Shown here: piece by piece, positions 1-8,450 of the stretch | How positions within the stretch are numbered: the first letter of the stretch is position 1 | How the letters are laid out: every line of letters begins with the position of its first letter | From: Oscillospiraceae bacterium | GTDB lineage: Bacteria > Bacillota > Clostridia > Oscillospirales > Ruminococcaceae | Reading direction: 5' to 3' | DNA length: 35,214 nucleotides | NCBI GenBank assembly: GCA_024404875.1 | Contig: JAKSPK010000026.1 | Span: forward strand, 1 to 35,214 | Position numbers and translations under genes: made by a program | Notes under the pieces: model-generated | Databases searched by the model: none | Told to the model about the DNA's origin: nothing | Seen by the model: only the letters and a program-made list of their open reading frames with translations

Positions 1-123
1 CTTTGCGAGAGCGCAAAGAACGGCGGCTGCGGCGAATGCCAGACTTCCTGCCAGTCCGCCTGCAAGACGAGCTGCGGTATTGCAAATCAGCAGTGCGAAA
101 GCAAGAAGACCGAGCAGAAGTAA
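1..123 (+). CDS. scfA: SCIFF ranthipeptide precursor, C-terminal part (5' end outside window)
   Basis: Frame 1 is open from the window edge to a TAA and encodes the last 40 residues of a Cys-rich peptide. The visible core has Cys at partial residues 10, 13, 17, 21, 25 and 32 (GGCGECQTSCQSACKTSC and a later QQC), plus one more Cys at residue 2. This spacing is the hallmark of SCIFF ('six cysteines in forty-five') peptides, the near-universal clostridial substrate of a radical-SAM/SPASM enzyme that installs thioether crosslinks from Cys to acceptor residues. The cognate maturase follows 353 bp downstream on the same strand, which supports the call. About ten N-terminal residues and the start codon lie outside the window. 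The mature function of SCIFF is not established; identification is secure from motif plus context. Confidence 0.93.
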   Translation, partial: LCESAKNGGCGECQTSCQSACKTSCGIANQQCESKKTEQK

Positions 124-141
124 TGCTGATATGAAAACCGG

Positions 142-170
142 AAATGCCGCCCGTTTGTGGCGGCATTTTT
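142..170 (+). terminator. Intrinsic terminator after SCIFF gene
   Basis: A 10-bp stem (AAATGCCGCC / GGCGGCATTT) with a 7-nt loop ends in a run of five T and lies 18 bp after the SCIFF stop. It should separate the abundant short peptide mRNA from the maturase gene downstream. Confidence 0.85.
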
Positions 171-475
171 CATGATTCATTCCGGAAGAGATTGAGGCAA
201 TTACTGCTTCGGATGCGCAGAAGCGTTTTCCTGTGTCACGAATATGAATACGGCCGCAGCCGGCGTTGTGCCGGAGGTGCCGATGCTTTTTTTCTTCGAA
301 CGGCTTTTGCCGGAACAAAGGGATTCATGGTATATTCGCCGCGTGCCGCGGCGCTGTGCAAACTGCGTAACGAATAGATCGACCTGATATGCGGGCGTTT
401 CCGCCGTGTCGAAGAAGCAGTCCGCATGAATACCGGAATCCGGCGCTTTTTCAGTGAACTGAAAGGAGATACCGA
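171..475 (+). other. 305-bp spacer before the SCIFF maturase
   Basis: No well-supported gene is present. A weak sigma-A-like promoter can be drawn at 307-336 (TTGCCG, 18 bp, TATATT). A small hairpin at 447-466 (TTTTCAG, TGAA loop, CTGAAAGG) covers part of the maturase Shine-Dalgarno AAAGGAG (462-468), so translation of the maturase might be tempered by RNA structure. The stretch also holds a 47-codon open frame described separately. All of these are inferences from sequence pattern only. Confidence 0.4.
244..387 (+). CDS. Possible 47-aa small ORF, unknown
   Basis: An ATG-initiated frame runs to TGA in the spacer between the SCIFF gene and its maturase. The product would contain a hydrophobic PMLFFFE patch followed by an Arg/Cys-rich tail (RRVPRRCANC). 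Codon choice (GCC, GCA, GTG, CCG, GAG) resembles neighbouring genes, but there is no convincing ribosome binding site before the ATG. The frame is also open upstream without a start as far as the stop at 193-195, which is compatible with a decayed gene. I do not recognise it and give it low weight. Confidence 0.18.
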   Translation: MNTAAAGVVPEVPMLFFFERLLPEQRDSWYIRRVPRRCANCVTNRST

Positions 476-1855
476 ATGATTCACCAGTATCAGCTCGGCG
501 GATACAATATCGTGCTGGATGTCTGTTCCGGCTCGGTGCATTCCGTCGATTCACTTGCTTATGACATGATCGCAATTTATGAAGAGCATACGCGGGAGGA
601 AGTGCTCGCGGCAATGCAGAAGAAATATGCGGATGATCCGGAACTTACGCCGGAGGACTTCGCAGAATGCTACGACGATATCACGGCGCTGAAGGATGCC
701 GGAAAGCTTTTTGCGCCGGATACCTTTGCGCCGATGGCTGGAAAGCTCAAGGAAAAGACGGCTGGTGTTGTCAAGGCGCTCTGTCTTCATATCGCGCACA
801 CCTGTAATCTCAACTGCTCCTACTGCTTTGCGAGTCAGGGCAAATATCACGGCGAACGCGCTGTGATGTCCTATGAGGTCGGCAAACAGGCACTTGATTT
901 TCTGGTCGCGAATTCCGGTTCGCGCCGTAATCTGGAGGTCGATTTCTTCGGCGGTGAGCCGCTGATGAACTTTCAGGTCGTCAAGGATCTGGTCGCCTAT
1001 GCGCGGAGCATTGAAAAAGCTGCGGGGAAGAATTTCCGCTTCACACTGACTACGAATGGCCTGCTGGTCGATGATGATGTGATCGAATTTGCGAATCGTG
1101 AATGCAGCAATGTCGTACTGTCTCTCGACGGAAGACAGTCCGTGCACGACCGTTACCGTGTGGATTATGCCGGAAACGGAAGCTGGAGCAAGATCGTCCC
1201 GAAATTCCAGAAATTCGTCGAAGCACGCGGCGGAAAGAATTACTATATGCGCGGCACATTCACCCATGCGAATCCAGACTTTCTGGAGGATATCAAGGTC
1301 ATGCTTGATCTCGGATTCAATGAGCTGAGCATGGAGCCTGTGGTCGCGGCGGAGGGCGATCCTGCGGCACTGACCGAGGAAGATCTGCCTGTCGTTATGG
1401 AGCAGTACGAGAAGCTTGCTGAGCTGATGATCGAACGACGCAAAGAGGGGAGACCTTTCACCTTCTATCACTATATGATCGATCTTTCCGGCGGCCCCTG
1501 CATTTATAAGCGCATTTCCGGCTGCGGCTCCGGCACGGAATACATGGCGGTAACACCGTGGGGTGATTTGTACCCATGTCATCAGTTCGTCGGCGAGGAA
1601 GCATTTCGGCTCGGCGATATCTGGAAGGGCGTGGAGAATCAGACGGTTCAGGAAGATTTCAAGGCCTGCAATGTCTATGTGCGTGAGGAATGCCGAAGCT
1701 GTTGGGCACGGCTTTATTGCTCCGGCGGATGCGCGGCGAATGCCTATCACGCGACGGGTTCGGTGCGCGGCGTCTATGAATACGGCTGCAAGCTGTTCCG
1801 CAAGCGCATGGAATGTGCGATCATGGCGGAGATCGACCGGCAGCTCTCAAGATGA
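476..1855 (+). CDS. scfB: SCIFF radical SAM/SPASM maturase
   Basis: A 459-aa radical SAM peptide maturase predicted to form Cys thioether crosslinks in the SCIFF peptide encoded just upstream. Residues 1-100 form an N-terminal peptide-recognition-like region. The radical SAM cluster motif CX3CX2C is at C110, C114 and C117 (TCNLNCSYC), followed by the FFGGEPL motif that helps bind SAM. The last ~110 residues are Cys-rich (GGPCIYK, SGCGSG, YPCHQF, ECRSCW, YCSGGC, YGCKLF), matching the SPASM domain that holds auxiliary 4Fe-4S clusters. Length fits the family (about 450 aa). The start has a strong site, AAAGGAG, 7 nt before the ATG. The stop codon overlaps the next gene's start (ATGA), so the two are probably translationally coupled. 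Confidence 0.95.
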   Translation: MIHQYQLGGYNIVLDVCSGSVHSVDSLAYDMIAIYEEHTREEVLAAMQKKYADDPELTPEDFAECYDDITALKDAGKLFAPDTFAPMAGKLKEKTAGVVKALCLHIAHTCNLNCSYCFASQGKYHGERAVMSYEVGKQALDFLVANSGSRRNLEVDFFGGEPLMNFQVVKDLVAYARSIEKAAGKNFRFTLTTNGLLVDDDVIEFANRECSNVVLSLDGRQSVHDRYRVDYAGNGSWSKIVPKFQKFVEARGGKNYYMRGTFTHANPDFLEDIKVMLDLGFNELSMEPVVAAEGDPAALTEEDLPVVMEQYEKLAELMIERRKEGRPFTFYHYMIDLSGGPCIYKRISGCGSGTEYMAVTPWGDLYPCHQFVGEEAFRLGDIWKGVENQTVQEDFKACNVYVREECRSCWARLYCSGGCAANAYHATGSVRGVYEYGCKLFRKRMECAIMAEIDRQLSR

Positions 1856-3204
1856 ATACGCCGATCTATGATTTTGTACGCAGATATGCGGATTCTGATG
1901 CGATCCGTGCGCATATGCCGGGACATAAGGGCAGGGGGGCGCTCGGCTGCGAGGCGCTTGATCTGACCGAGATCACCGGTGCCGATGAGCTGTATGCGCC
2001 GGAGGGCATCATCGCAGAAAGTGAAGCCAATGCGAGTGCTCTTTTTGGATGCAGAACGCTGTATTCGGCAGAGGGGTCGTCTCTCTGTATTCGTGCGATG
2101 CTGTATCTTGCGATGCGGTGGGCGCTGGCGCAAGGCCGGAAACCGGTTATTGCGGCAGCACGGAATGCGCACAGATCCTTTCTGACAGCGGCCGTACTGC
2201 TTGATCTTGAGGTCATCTGGCTGCCGCCCGATCCGCAGCAGTCCTATCTGGCAAGCGGCGGCGCGGACACATGGAAAAGTTGTCTCGATGCGCCGGTGAA
2301 GCCCTGCGCGCTCTATCTGACCAGTCCGGATTATCTCGGCAGTATCGCAGATATTCGCGCAGCGGCGGAGTTTTGTCATGCAAATGATATGCTGCTGCTC
2401 GTGGATAATGCGCATGGTGCCTATCTGCAATTTCTGCCGGAATCGCTGCATCCGTCGGCGCTCGGCGCGGATCTCTCCTGTGATTCGGCGCATAAGACAC
2501 TGCCTGTCCTGACCGGCGGCGCATATTTGCATATTCATGACGATGCACCGGAAATATGCAGCAGATATGCCAAAAATGCAATGGCACTGTTCGGCTCGAC
2601 GAGTCCGAGCTGGCTGATATTGACATCGCTCGATCTGTGCAATGCCTGTCTCGGTGATGCATATATCCCGCAGATGCGTGAAGCAGCCGGCGCGGTTGCA
2701 GAAATGAAAAAAGAGCTGCTTTCTGCGGGCTGGAGGCTCTTCGGCCGCGAACCGCTGAAGCTGACTCTGCAGCCGAAGCTTTGCGGCTATACGGGAACAG
2801 AGCTGGCAGCCATATTGCAGGAACAGCGGATTTTCGTTGAATTTGCAGATCCGGATCACACGGTGCTGATGCTGTCGCCGAAGAATTCGCCGTCGGAGCT
2901 TGCCGCAATCCGAAGCGCATTGCTGGGAATCCCGATGCGGGAACCGATCAGTACAGAGCCGCCGGAATTTTCTGTTCCGCCGCATATCTTCACGCCGCGG
3001 CAGGCGGTCTTTTACTGTGATACGGAAATTCTGCCGACCGCGCAGTGCATCGGCAGAATCTGTGCAGAATTTGCGGTTGCCTGTCCGCCTGCAGTGCCGG
3101 TTGTGATCTGCGGCGAGCGCATCACAGCGGCTGCGGCTGCCTGTATGCAATATTACGGCATTGAAAAATGCAGCGTTGTCAAATCGAATCAAACGGCCGT
3201 GTGA
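1852..3204 (+). CDS. Orn/Lys/Arg decarboxylase-like PLP enzyme
   Basis: A 450-aa PLP-dependent fold-type I enzyme of the Orn/Lys/Arg decarboxylase family, short (YaaO-like) form. The N-terminus carries the family signature MPGHKG and an acidic TGADELYAPEGII stretch. The PLP Schiff-base lysine is K215 in SAHKTLPVLTGGAYLH. The C-terminal domain is short compared with the 700-aa inducible decarboxylases. It would decarboxylate a basic amino acid (arginine, lysine or ornithine) for polyamine formation; the substrate cannot be told from sequence. I chose ATG 1852 because it overlaps the maturase stop and starts just before the conserved region; an in-frame start at 1813 lies inside the maturase gene. 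Coupling with the SCIFF maturase is probably positional rather than functional. Confidence 0.88.
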   Translation: MNTPIYDFVRRYADSDAIRAHMPGHKGRGALGCEALDLTEITGADELYAPEGIIAESEANASALFGCRTLYSAEGSSLCIRAMLYLAMRWALAQGRKPVIAAARNAHRSFLTAAVLLDLEVIWLPPDPQQSYLASGGADTWKSCLDAPVKPCALYLTSPDYLGSIADIRAAAEFCHANDMLLLVDNAHGAYLQFLPESLHPSALGADLSCDSAHKTLPVLTGGAYLHIHDDAPEICSRYAKNAMALFGSTSPSWLILTSLDLCNACLGDAYIPQMREAAGAVAEMKKELLSAGWRLFGREPLKLTLQPKLCGYTGTELAAILQEQRIFVEFADPDHTVLMLSPKNSPSELAAIRSALLGIPMREPISTEPPEFSVPPHIFTPRQAVFYCDTEILPTAQCIGRICAEFAVACPPAVPVVICGERITAAAAACMQYYGIEKCSVVKSNQTAV

Positions 3205-3230
3205 TCTGAGACAGATCGCACGGCCGTTTT
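3191..3230. terminator. Bidirectional terminator between convergent genes
   Basis: A long near-perfect stem (AAACGGCCGTGTGATCTG / CAGATCGCACGGCCGTTT) with a 3-nt loop and T runs on both strands. It overlaps the decarboxylase stop and lies 6 bp from the end of the convergent ECF S-component gene, so it can serve both. Confidence 0.85.
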
Positions 3231-3235
3231 GCGTA

Positions 3236-3922
3236 TTATAACCCGTATTTGATTCGGATGCGTTCGAGCTTGTCACCGATCGGCTTTGCCAGCAGCAACA
3301 GGAATATAACATTCGATACAGCATAAAGGCAGGTCAGCGGGAATGCCGTCGAAATCGCGGCGAGATATTCTTCCAGCGTAAACTCCTTGTAAGTCCAGAG
3401 CGTTGTCCATATGTCCATCAGCATCGAATAAGCAAAGCCGGAAATAAAGCCGTATGCATATAGCAACAGGCGCGAGCGTTTCAGCGGCTTTGCGAGGATT
3501 CCGGCAAACAGTCCAATCAACCCCCATGCGAGCATCTGAAACGGTGTCCACGGCCCTTGTCCCATTACGAAATTTGAAAGCACTGCTGAGAGCGCTCCGA
3601 CCAGAAATCCCGCTTCTCTGCCGAGATACAGCGCCGAAAGCACGGTTAGCGCGGTGATCGGCTTGATGACCGGAAGCAGTCGTCCCAGCACCGAAAGCGC
3701 CGTCATGACTGAGACAAGGATCATACGGCGTGTGCCGAGATCACGGCGTTCAAAGCCCGAAAGAAAGAGCAGCAGCGCCAGCATGACCATGACAAAGCTG
3801 ACAAGCGCATAATACTGTTCCTGCAAGCCGAGCGGCAGCAGCAGTACGATCGCAGGCATGACGGCAAAGGGCAGCGCATTCCGCAGGATACGGCGCACGC
3901 CTTCTGATTTGATCGTCCGCAT
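3236..3922 (-). CDS. ECF transporter S component (probably corrinoid-specific)
   Basis: A 228-aa integral membrane protein with about six hydrophobic segments, the expected architecture of the substrate-binding S subunit of energy-coupling factor transporters. An early conserved patch (VSVMTALSVLGRLLP) and a glycine-rich VGALSAVLSNFVMGQGPWTPFQM segment resemble S components of the broad ECF_trnsprt type. Start ATG 3922 is preceded by AAAGGAG with 7-nt spacing; a longer in-frame reading to 4117 has no such signal and encodes a non-membrane leader. It is the last gene of the riboswitch-controlled locus that also holds EcfT and a fused ATPase. Because that leader looks like a cobalamin riboswitch, cobalamin or a precursor is the likely substrate (CbrT-like). 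The specificity is inference. Confidence 0.82.
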   Translation of the reverse strand: MRTIKSEGVRRILRNALPFAVMPAIVLLLPLGLQEQYYALVSFVMVMLALLLFLSGFERRDLGTRRMILVSVMTALSVLGRLLPVIKPITALTVLSALYLGREAGFLVGALSAVLSNFVMGQGPWTPFQMLAWGLIGLFAGILAKPLKRSRLLLYAYGFISGFAYSMLMDIWTTLWTYKEFTLEEYLAAISTAFPLTCLYAVSNVIFLLLLAKPIGDKLERIRIKYGL

Positions 3923-4107
3923 ATCGGCTCCTTTCTTCAGCGCCGCTTTCTGCGGAGCGTTTTGTTCATGATGATACATCCCGTGTACCGTCGGTTCCGG
4001 ATGAAATCTTGTAGTAATGATAGGGGTGTTCGCCGGTTTGTGTTGACATTTTTTCGGAAAATGCCTGATATGCAAATAGAGTCGGCATTCGGACCGCGGC
4101 CTGCACA
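3923..4107 (-). other. 185-bp spacer between ECF ATPase and S component
   Basis: No gene is supported here. A small hairpin (CCGC, AGAAA loop, GCGG) sits about 20 nt before the S-component start, upstream of its AAAGGAG site. I see no convincing terminator or promoter, so the S gene is probably cotranscribed with the ATPase. Confidence 0.4.
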
Positions 4108-5754
4108 TTAATGACAAGCTGCTTCGTGATTCTTCCTTACGATCTGTACGATTGCATCGACCGTGACAGTCTGCTGATAAAATCCGCGTGAGATACGGCT
4201 TGCGGCAGTTGTATAAAATGCGTTTTCTGCGAAGAATCGCTGCGGAATATCTGCTGAGATCAGCGCACCGCGGGAGAGAAAGCCGCAGCGATCAGCGTGA
4301 CACGCGGCGAATTCAATATCATGCGTGACCATCAGGGTTGTGATGCCCTGCGCCTGCAAACCGTGCAGGACATTCGCGAGCCGTTGCTTTGACTGTGCAT
4401 CAAGTCCCTTCGTTGGCTCATCGAGCAGGAGCATGCGCGGTTGTGTCAGCATGACCTTTGCGAGCGCGAGGATCTGCTGCTCACCGCCGCTTAGATCATA
4501 GGGATGCTGCGTCAGAAGCGGCGTGAGATCGAACGGAAAATTCCGCAGATGCTCAGAATACTGCTTGTCGATCTCCTGCAGTTCCTCCGCGCCGGTATTG
4601 CAGAGAAAAACGGTTTGCACATCCTGCGGGAGCAGCGTTACGCAGTTCTGATACAGGCTGCGCCCCTTGTAATCCTGAATGCGTTTCCCGAAAATACGCA
4701 CATCCCCTGCATAGCAGCGGTTAATGCCTGCCAGCGCAGAGAGCACCGTTGATTTGCCTGCGCCGTTTCCGCCGATCAGACAATACAGCTCTCCGCTTTC
4801 AACAGAAAAGCTGAGATCTTTGAGAATGTCGCGCCCGTGCCGCTCATAGCGGAAGAATGCGCCGCTGACCTCGATTGCCAGATCTGTCTTCGGACGGGGC
4901 GGGGGGGCGGGCAGTGCTGTGATCTGCTGCGGCATCAGCGGCATGAGATGTGTCCTTGCTGTATTGACGGAAAGCGGACAGGCACAGTCGGGATGCAGTT
5001 CATGCCAGAGCCGCACTGCAGCAGGCATACCCGCGAGAACCGGCGAATCTGCGTGTATTTTTGTAAGAAGCGTCTGCGGATCATTCTGCATGATGACCGT
5101 GCCGTGCGCCATGAGCAAGAGCTGATCGCAGAGCGGGATGATCTCTTCCAGCCGATGCTCCGCGAGTAGGATCGTGACAGAAAAATCCTGATTCAGCCGG
5201 TGCAGCGTCGTGAGAAAATCTGCCGCGGCGATCGGATCGAGCTGTGCGGTTGGTTCATCGAGCAGCAATAGGCGCGGCTGCATAATCATGACACTTGCGA
5301 GATTGAGCAGCTGCTTCTGTCCGCCGGACAGCTCCGCCGGATCGCGGTCAAGCAGCGATTCGATCCCGAAATACGAGGCGATCTCGGCAATGCGCCTCCG
5401 CATGACATCCGGATCTGTACCGAGGTTTTCAAGCCCGAACGCCAGCTCATGCCAGACGCGGTCCGTCACGATCTGCTGTTCCGGATGCTGCATGACGAAG
5501 CCGATCTGACCGGCGGAGACGCGGGGATCCAGCGAGCCAAGCGGCTGTGACTCAAAGAGAATGTCTCCTGACTGTGTACAGAGCGGCGTCAGTTCGCGCT
5601 TGCACATCCGCAGGAGCGTAGTTTTTCCGCATCCGGTTGGTCCGCAGATTACAGCAAAGGTTCCGGATTCCAGGGTGAATGAAACATCTGATAATACAGG
5701 TTTTTCACATTCCGGGAATGTAACAGTCAGATGTCTTGCCGCAAGCGTTTCCAC
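4108..5754 (-). CDS. ECF transporter ATPase, two ABC domains fused (EcfA-A')
   Basis: A 548-aa cytoplasmic protein with two complete ABC ATPase domains that should power the ECF transporter encoded around it. Domain 1: Walker A GPTGCGKT at 38-45, signature LSGGQ at 142-146, Walker B LLLLDEP at 162-168, and H-loop in LLAEHR. Domain 2: Walker A GGNGAGKST at 328-336, signature LSGGE at 421-425, Walker B MLLLDEP at 441-447, and VTHD H-loop. In most ECF modules EcfA and EcfA' are separate proteins; the fused form is known in dedicated systems such as the CbrU type. The start is GTG 5754, supported by AAGGAGG 7 nt upstream. It overlaps the EcfT gene by 28 bp, indicating coupling. Confidence 0.93.
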   Translation of the reverse strand: METLAARHLTVTFPECEKPVLSDVSFTLESGTFAVICGPTGCGKTTLLRMCKRELTPLCTQSGDILFESQPLGSLDPRVSAGQIGFVMQHPEQQIVTDRVWHELAFGLENLGTDPDVMRRRIAEIASYFGIESLLDRDPAELSGGQKQLLNLASVMIMQPRLLLLDEPTAQLDPIAAADFLTTLHRLNQDFSVTILLAEHRLEEIIPLCDQLLLMAHGTVIMQNDPQTLLTKIHADSPVLAGMPAAVRLWHELHPDCACPLSVNTARTHLMPLMPQQITALPAPPPRPKTDLAIEVSGAFFRYERHGRDILKDLSFSVESGELYCLIGGNGAGKSTVLSALAGINRCYAGDVRIFGKRIQDYKGRSLYQNCVTLLPQDVQTVFLCNTGAEELQEIDKQYSEHLRNFPFDLTPLLTQHPYDLSGGEQQILALAKVMLTQPRMLLLDEPTKGLDAQSKQRLANVLHGLQAQGITTLMVTHDIEFAACHADRCGFLSRGALISADIPQRFFAENAFYTTAASRISRGFYQQTVTVDAIVQIVRKNHEAACH

Positions 5755-6605
5755 ATCATCGCCTCCTTATACGCATGAATGACCGGCAGCAGTGCCAGCA
5801 GGAAATATGCCGTCAGTACGGCATAATATGCAGAACTGTGCGCAGCTGGCGCACAGGTTGGATAGAATTGCCAGTCGAGCCGTCCGGCTGCGATGCCTGC
5901 CGTGACCGCCGCACCGAGCAGCAGCGATACGGCCAGAAGGACAATATCGCCCCGCCGCCAGCGGAAAAATGTGAAGCTGCTTCGGCTTCCGATGCCATAG
6001 CCGCGCGCAGCCATGCTGTTCGCGGTGATGATACCGTTTTCAAGCGCCCAGGTCAGCAGGATCGAAAATATGCGCAGCCCGCCGCGCAGATCGTCAATCA
6101 GATGCCCTTCGCGGTACAGTCCCAGCCCGCGCTGTGCTGTCCGGATGCGCTGCATCTGCTGCCGGAAAAGCGTCAGATTGCGCACGGCCATTGAGAAGAT
6201 CAGTGCGAGCTTCGGCGACAAAAAACGAAATAAGTAGAATAGTTTTTCACTTGTCATCAGCTGCGAAAAGCTTCGGAACCAGTACAGTACAGCTGCCAGC
6301 CGAATGCCGGCCACAGCACCGTAAAACAGCGCTTCGGTAGTGTATGCGCGCTGATTGATAAAAAACAGCACGGTCGTTCCGTGCTGATTCCAGAGCGGAT
6401 TGAGCAGCGCGAACAACGTCGGCATTCCGATTGCGCCGATATGAAAGCTCGCGTGTTTCCGGCCGTTTTGTATAAGAAAGAAACCAATCGCACAGAGCAG
6501 GGAGATCCCGAGCAAAAACGGTTCCATGCAAAAAACTGTAATACAGGCAGTCAGCATCAGGTGGACGGTCACTGCCGCCGGATTCATCTCGGCGTAGCTT
6601 CGCAT
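5727..6605 (-). CDS. ecfT: ECF transporter transmembrane component EcfT
   Basis: A 292-aa polytopic membrane protein, the T subunit that couples the ATPases to the S component. Hydrophobic segments lie near residues 10-45, 55-70, 90-110 and in two C-terminal stretches. The cytoplasmic coupling region carries the typical A-R-G motif in NSMAARGYGIGSRSSF, preceded by the long amphipathic stretch following RNLTLFRQQMQRIRTAQRGLG. The ATG at 6605 has GAGGAGG 8 nt upstream; an in-frame GTG at 6614 overlaps that ribosome site and is unlikely. The gene lies 24 bp downstream of the DUF4430 membrane protein and overlaps the ATPase gene, so all are one operon. Confidence 0.9.
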   Translation of the reverse strand: MRSYAEMNPAAVTVHLMLTACITVFCMEPFLLGISLLCAIGFFLIQNGRKHASFHIGAIGMPTLFALLNPLWNQHGTTVLFFINQRAYTTEALFYGAVAGIRLAAVLYWFRSFSQLMTSEKLFYLFRFLSPKLALIFSMAVRNLTLFRQQMQRIRTAQRGLGLYREGHLIDDLRGGLRIFSILLTWALENGIITANSMAARGYGIGSRSSFTFFRWRRGDIVLLAVSLLLGAAVTAGIAAGRLDWQFYPTCAPAAHSSAYYAVLTAYFLLALLPVIHAYKEAMMWKRLRQDI

Positions 6606-6629
6606 CGGGATCACCTCCTCGTTGATGGT

Positions 6630-8450
6630 TTACAAATTTATCGTATAGATCCAGTCGATCCGATCACCGTCATGCAGTACATAAGCCCCGCATCCGACCG
6701 GAGGCCGCTCGCCGTTGACCTCGTATGTCCAGCCGGACAGATCGCCGAAATCAAATTCATATAATGATGCGATTCCGCGCACATAGGCGGTCTCGACTGT
6801 CTCGCCGGAAACGCCGTTCACTTCGATCTGCAAGCCAAAAGCCTTGACGGCATCATAAAGCAGCGTCAGCGCAGATTCGTTTTCTTCGATCGAAAATTCG
6901 GTCAAAGGCATGATCTCGCCGTCAGCCGGAAAGCGCTCACTTCCATCCATGCCGCAGATTACATCGCATCGGATCGACATCAGCACATTTCCGCCGCCGC
7001 TGCGCAGTTCCGTCTGATAGAACTGCTCCGGTGACTCGATTCTGATGCACCAGATCAGCGCTGTAACTGCGGCCATGCCGCCCGCGAGCGTCAGCCATGT
7101 TTTGAGACTGCGGTTTTTGCGTATGATGAAAAAGATCGCAAGAGCAGAGAAAACCACAGCTGCACCGACCGTCATCGGAATGCGGTACGGGTATTTGCTG
7201 CCTGATATATCCGGTGCATCCGGCGGGGCTGTTGTGTGGATGATCTCGCTCTGCGGCGAAGTTTCCGTTACGGATGATACGGTTGAAGCAGCAGTCCCGG
7301 ATGTTTTACCGGAAGTGGCCGCTGCCGCAGATAATACAGTGGTTCCTGTTGACGCCGTATTGGTTTCAGCAGCTGCTGTTGTCCGTGATACAGTCTGTCC
7401 GGCGGGGAAGGTCTGCTTCGGCTTGTCATTCGGCGCATCATTTTGCTTCGGCGCATCGGTTTGCGCGGGTGTATCATCCGGACTTGGATCGGAAGGAGCA
7501 TCCCATTCAGGAGAACCATGTGGGAGATACAGATTCCGGCCGTTCTGCTGCATTTCCGCGGCAGTCAGCGCCCAATAGACCTGCACTGTCGCCAGATTGT
7601 TCCGGTCGCAGCCGAGAGCGTGTGCATAGCTGCCGTCATCGAGCCGGAATTGCAGTATGCCGTCGAGCAGCGTATTTCCGTCCGCAATGAAGCGCGGATC
7701 GCTGAGAGCGTCGATGCCGAGTGTGGAGAGTGCCGCCCAGACCTGCGCTGTGCTTTCAGGGTTTTCCGCACCGAAGCTCTGAAATGCGCCGCTCGAAAGC
7801 TGCACATCTGCGAGATAATCAAGCCCGCGCTCGATTGCGCTGCCGATCTCGCTGATCTGCTGATAGGGCGCGAGTGCCTGAATCGTCATTGCCGTGACAT
7901 CAGGATCGCCGCGGTCACCGGCCAATGACCAGCCGCCGTCTGGCGCCTGCTGGCCGACCAGAAGCATGGCCGTTTCGCTGCGCGTATAGTCTGAGGGGAT
8001 GCCGTTGTTCATCAAATGCAGCGCGAAGATCCAGCTCATGATGCCGAGCGTCCCTGCACTGCTGCGAAGCAGTTCCTCACAGACCGCAGGCGCAGCAGGC
8101 TCACAGGCTGCAAGCGTCAGCGCCATTCGTTCACGCGTCGATCCGGAGGCGATCTCCGTGACGGCGATATGCGACTGCAATGCGGCGCTGTACGCGGACA
8201 GATCGTATCCGCGTGCGGAAAGTGCCATTGCGTACCAGTCCGGCGCACTCAGTCCGACCTGTGACGGCAGTATTTCATTGATCCATGCCTCACAGTCAGA
8301 ACCGCCTACAGTTTCCTCGATCTCTGCGGCAAGCTGCGGAATGCGGTTATCATATCCCGCTGCCGGAACAGAAAAAAGCAGCCGGAAGCTGCCCGTGCTC
8401 AGAATCAGCGCGAGCGTTCCGGCTGCGATCTTTCGTTTGATTTTAGTCAT
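6630..8450 (-). CDS. Transcobalamin-like membrane protein: terpenoid-cyclase-like repeats plus DUF4430
   Basis: A 606-aa exported protein. Residues 1-30 form a signal peptide or anchor (KIKRKIAAGTLALILSTG). About residues 35-310 look like an alpha/alpha toroid of the prenyltransferase/squalene-cyclase type (TAMLLVGQQAPDGGWSLAGD and DVTAMTIQALAPYQ repeats), the fold of the N-terminal half of intrinsic factor and transcobalamin. A Pro/Gln/Thr-rich linker follows, then two closely spaced membrane segments (AAVVFSALAIFFIIR and AGGMAAVTALIWCI). The C-terminal ~110 residues match DUF4430, the transcobalamin C-terminal-like domain (SGWTYEVNG, VGCGAYVLHDGDRIDWIY). The ATG at 8450 overlaps the previous gene by 8 bp. 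Position between a probable B12 riboswitch and ECF genes supports corrinoid capture at the membrane; binding is inferred. Confidence 0.82.
   Translation of the reverse strand: MTKIKRKIAAGTLALILSTGSFRLLFSVPAAGYDNRIPQLAAEIEETVGGSDCEAWINEILPSQVGLSAPDWYAMALSARGYDLSAYSAALQSHIAVTEIASGSTRERMALTLAACEPAAPAVCEELLRSSAGTLGIMSWIFALHLMNNGIPSDYTRSETAMLLVGQQAPDGGWSLAGDRGDPDVTAMTIQALAPYQQISEIGSAIERGLDYLADVQLSSGAFQSFGAENPESTAQVWAALSTLGIDALSDPRFIADGNTLLDGILQFRLDDGSYAHALGCDRNNLATVQVYWALTAAEMQQNGRNLYLPHGSPEWDAPSDPSPDDTPAQTDAPKQNDAPNDKPKQTFPAGQTVSRTTAAAETNTASTGTTVLSAAAATSGKTSGTAASTVSSVTETSPQSEIIHTTAPPDAPDISGSKYPYRIPMTVGAAVVFSALAIFFIIRKNRSLKTWLTLAGGMAAVTALIWCIRIESPEQFYQTELRSGGGNVLMSIRCDVICGMDGSERFPADGEIMPLTEFSIEENESALTLLYDAVKAFGLQIEVNGVSGETVETAYVRGIASLYEFDFGDLSGWTYEVNGERPPVGCGAYVLHDGDRIDWIYTINL

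Noticed and set aside
551-1750. Long 399-codon minus-strand open frame opposite the SCIFF maturase
   Set aside because: Shadow of the maturase: no ribosome site, no recognisable motif, and the plus-strand frame has an intact radical SAM signature.
3923-4117. N-terminal extension of the ECF S component to 4117
   Set aside because: The extension is non-hydrophobic, lacks a ribosome site, and a strong AAAGGAG lies before the ATG at 3922.
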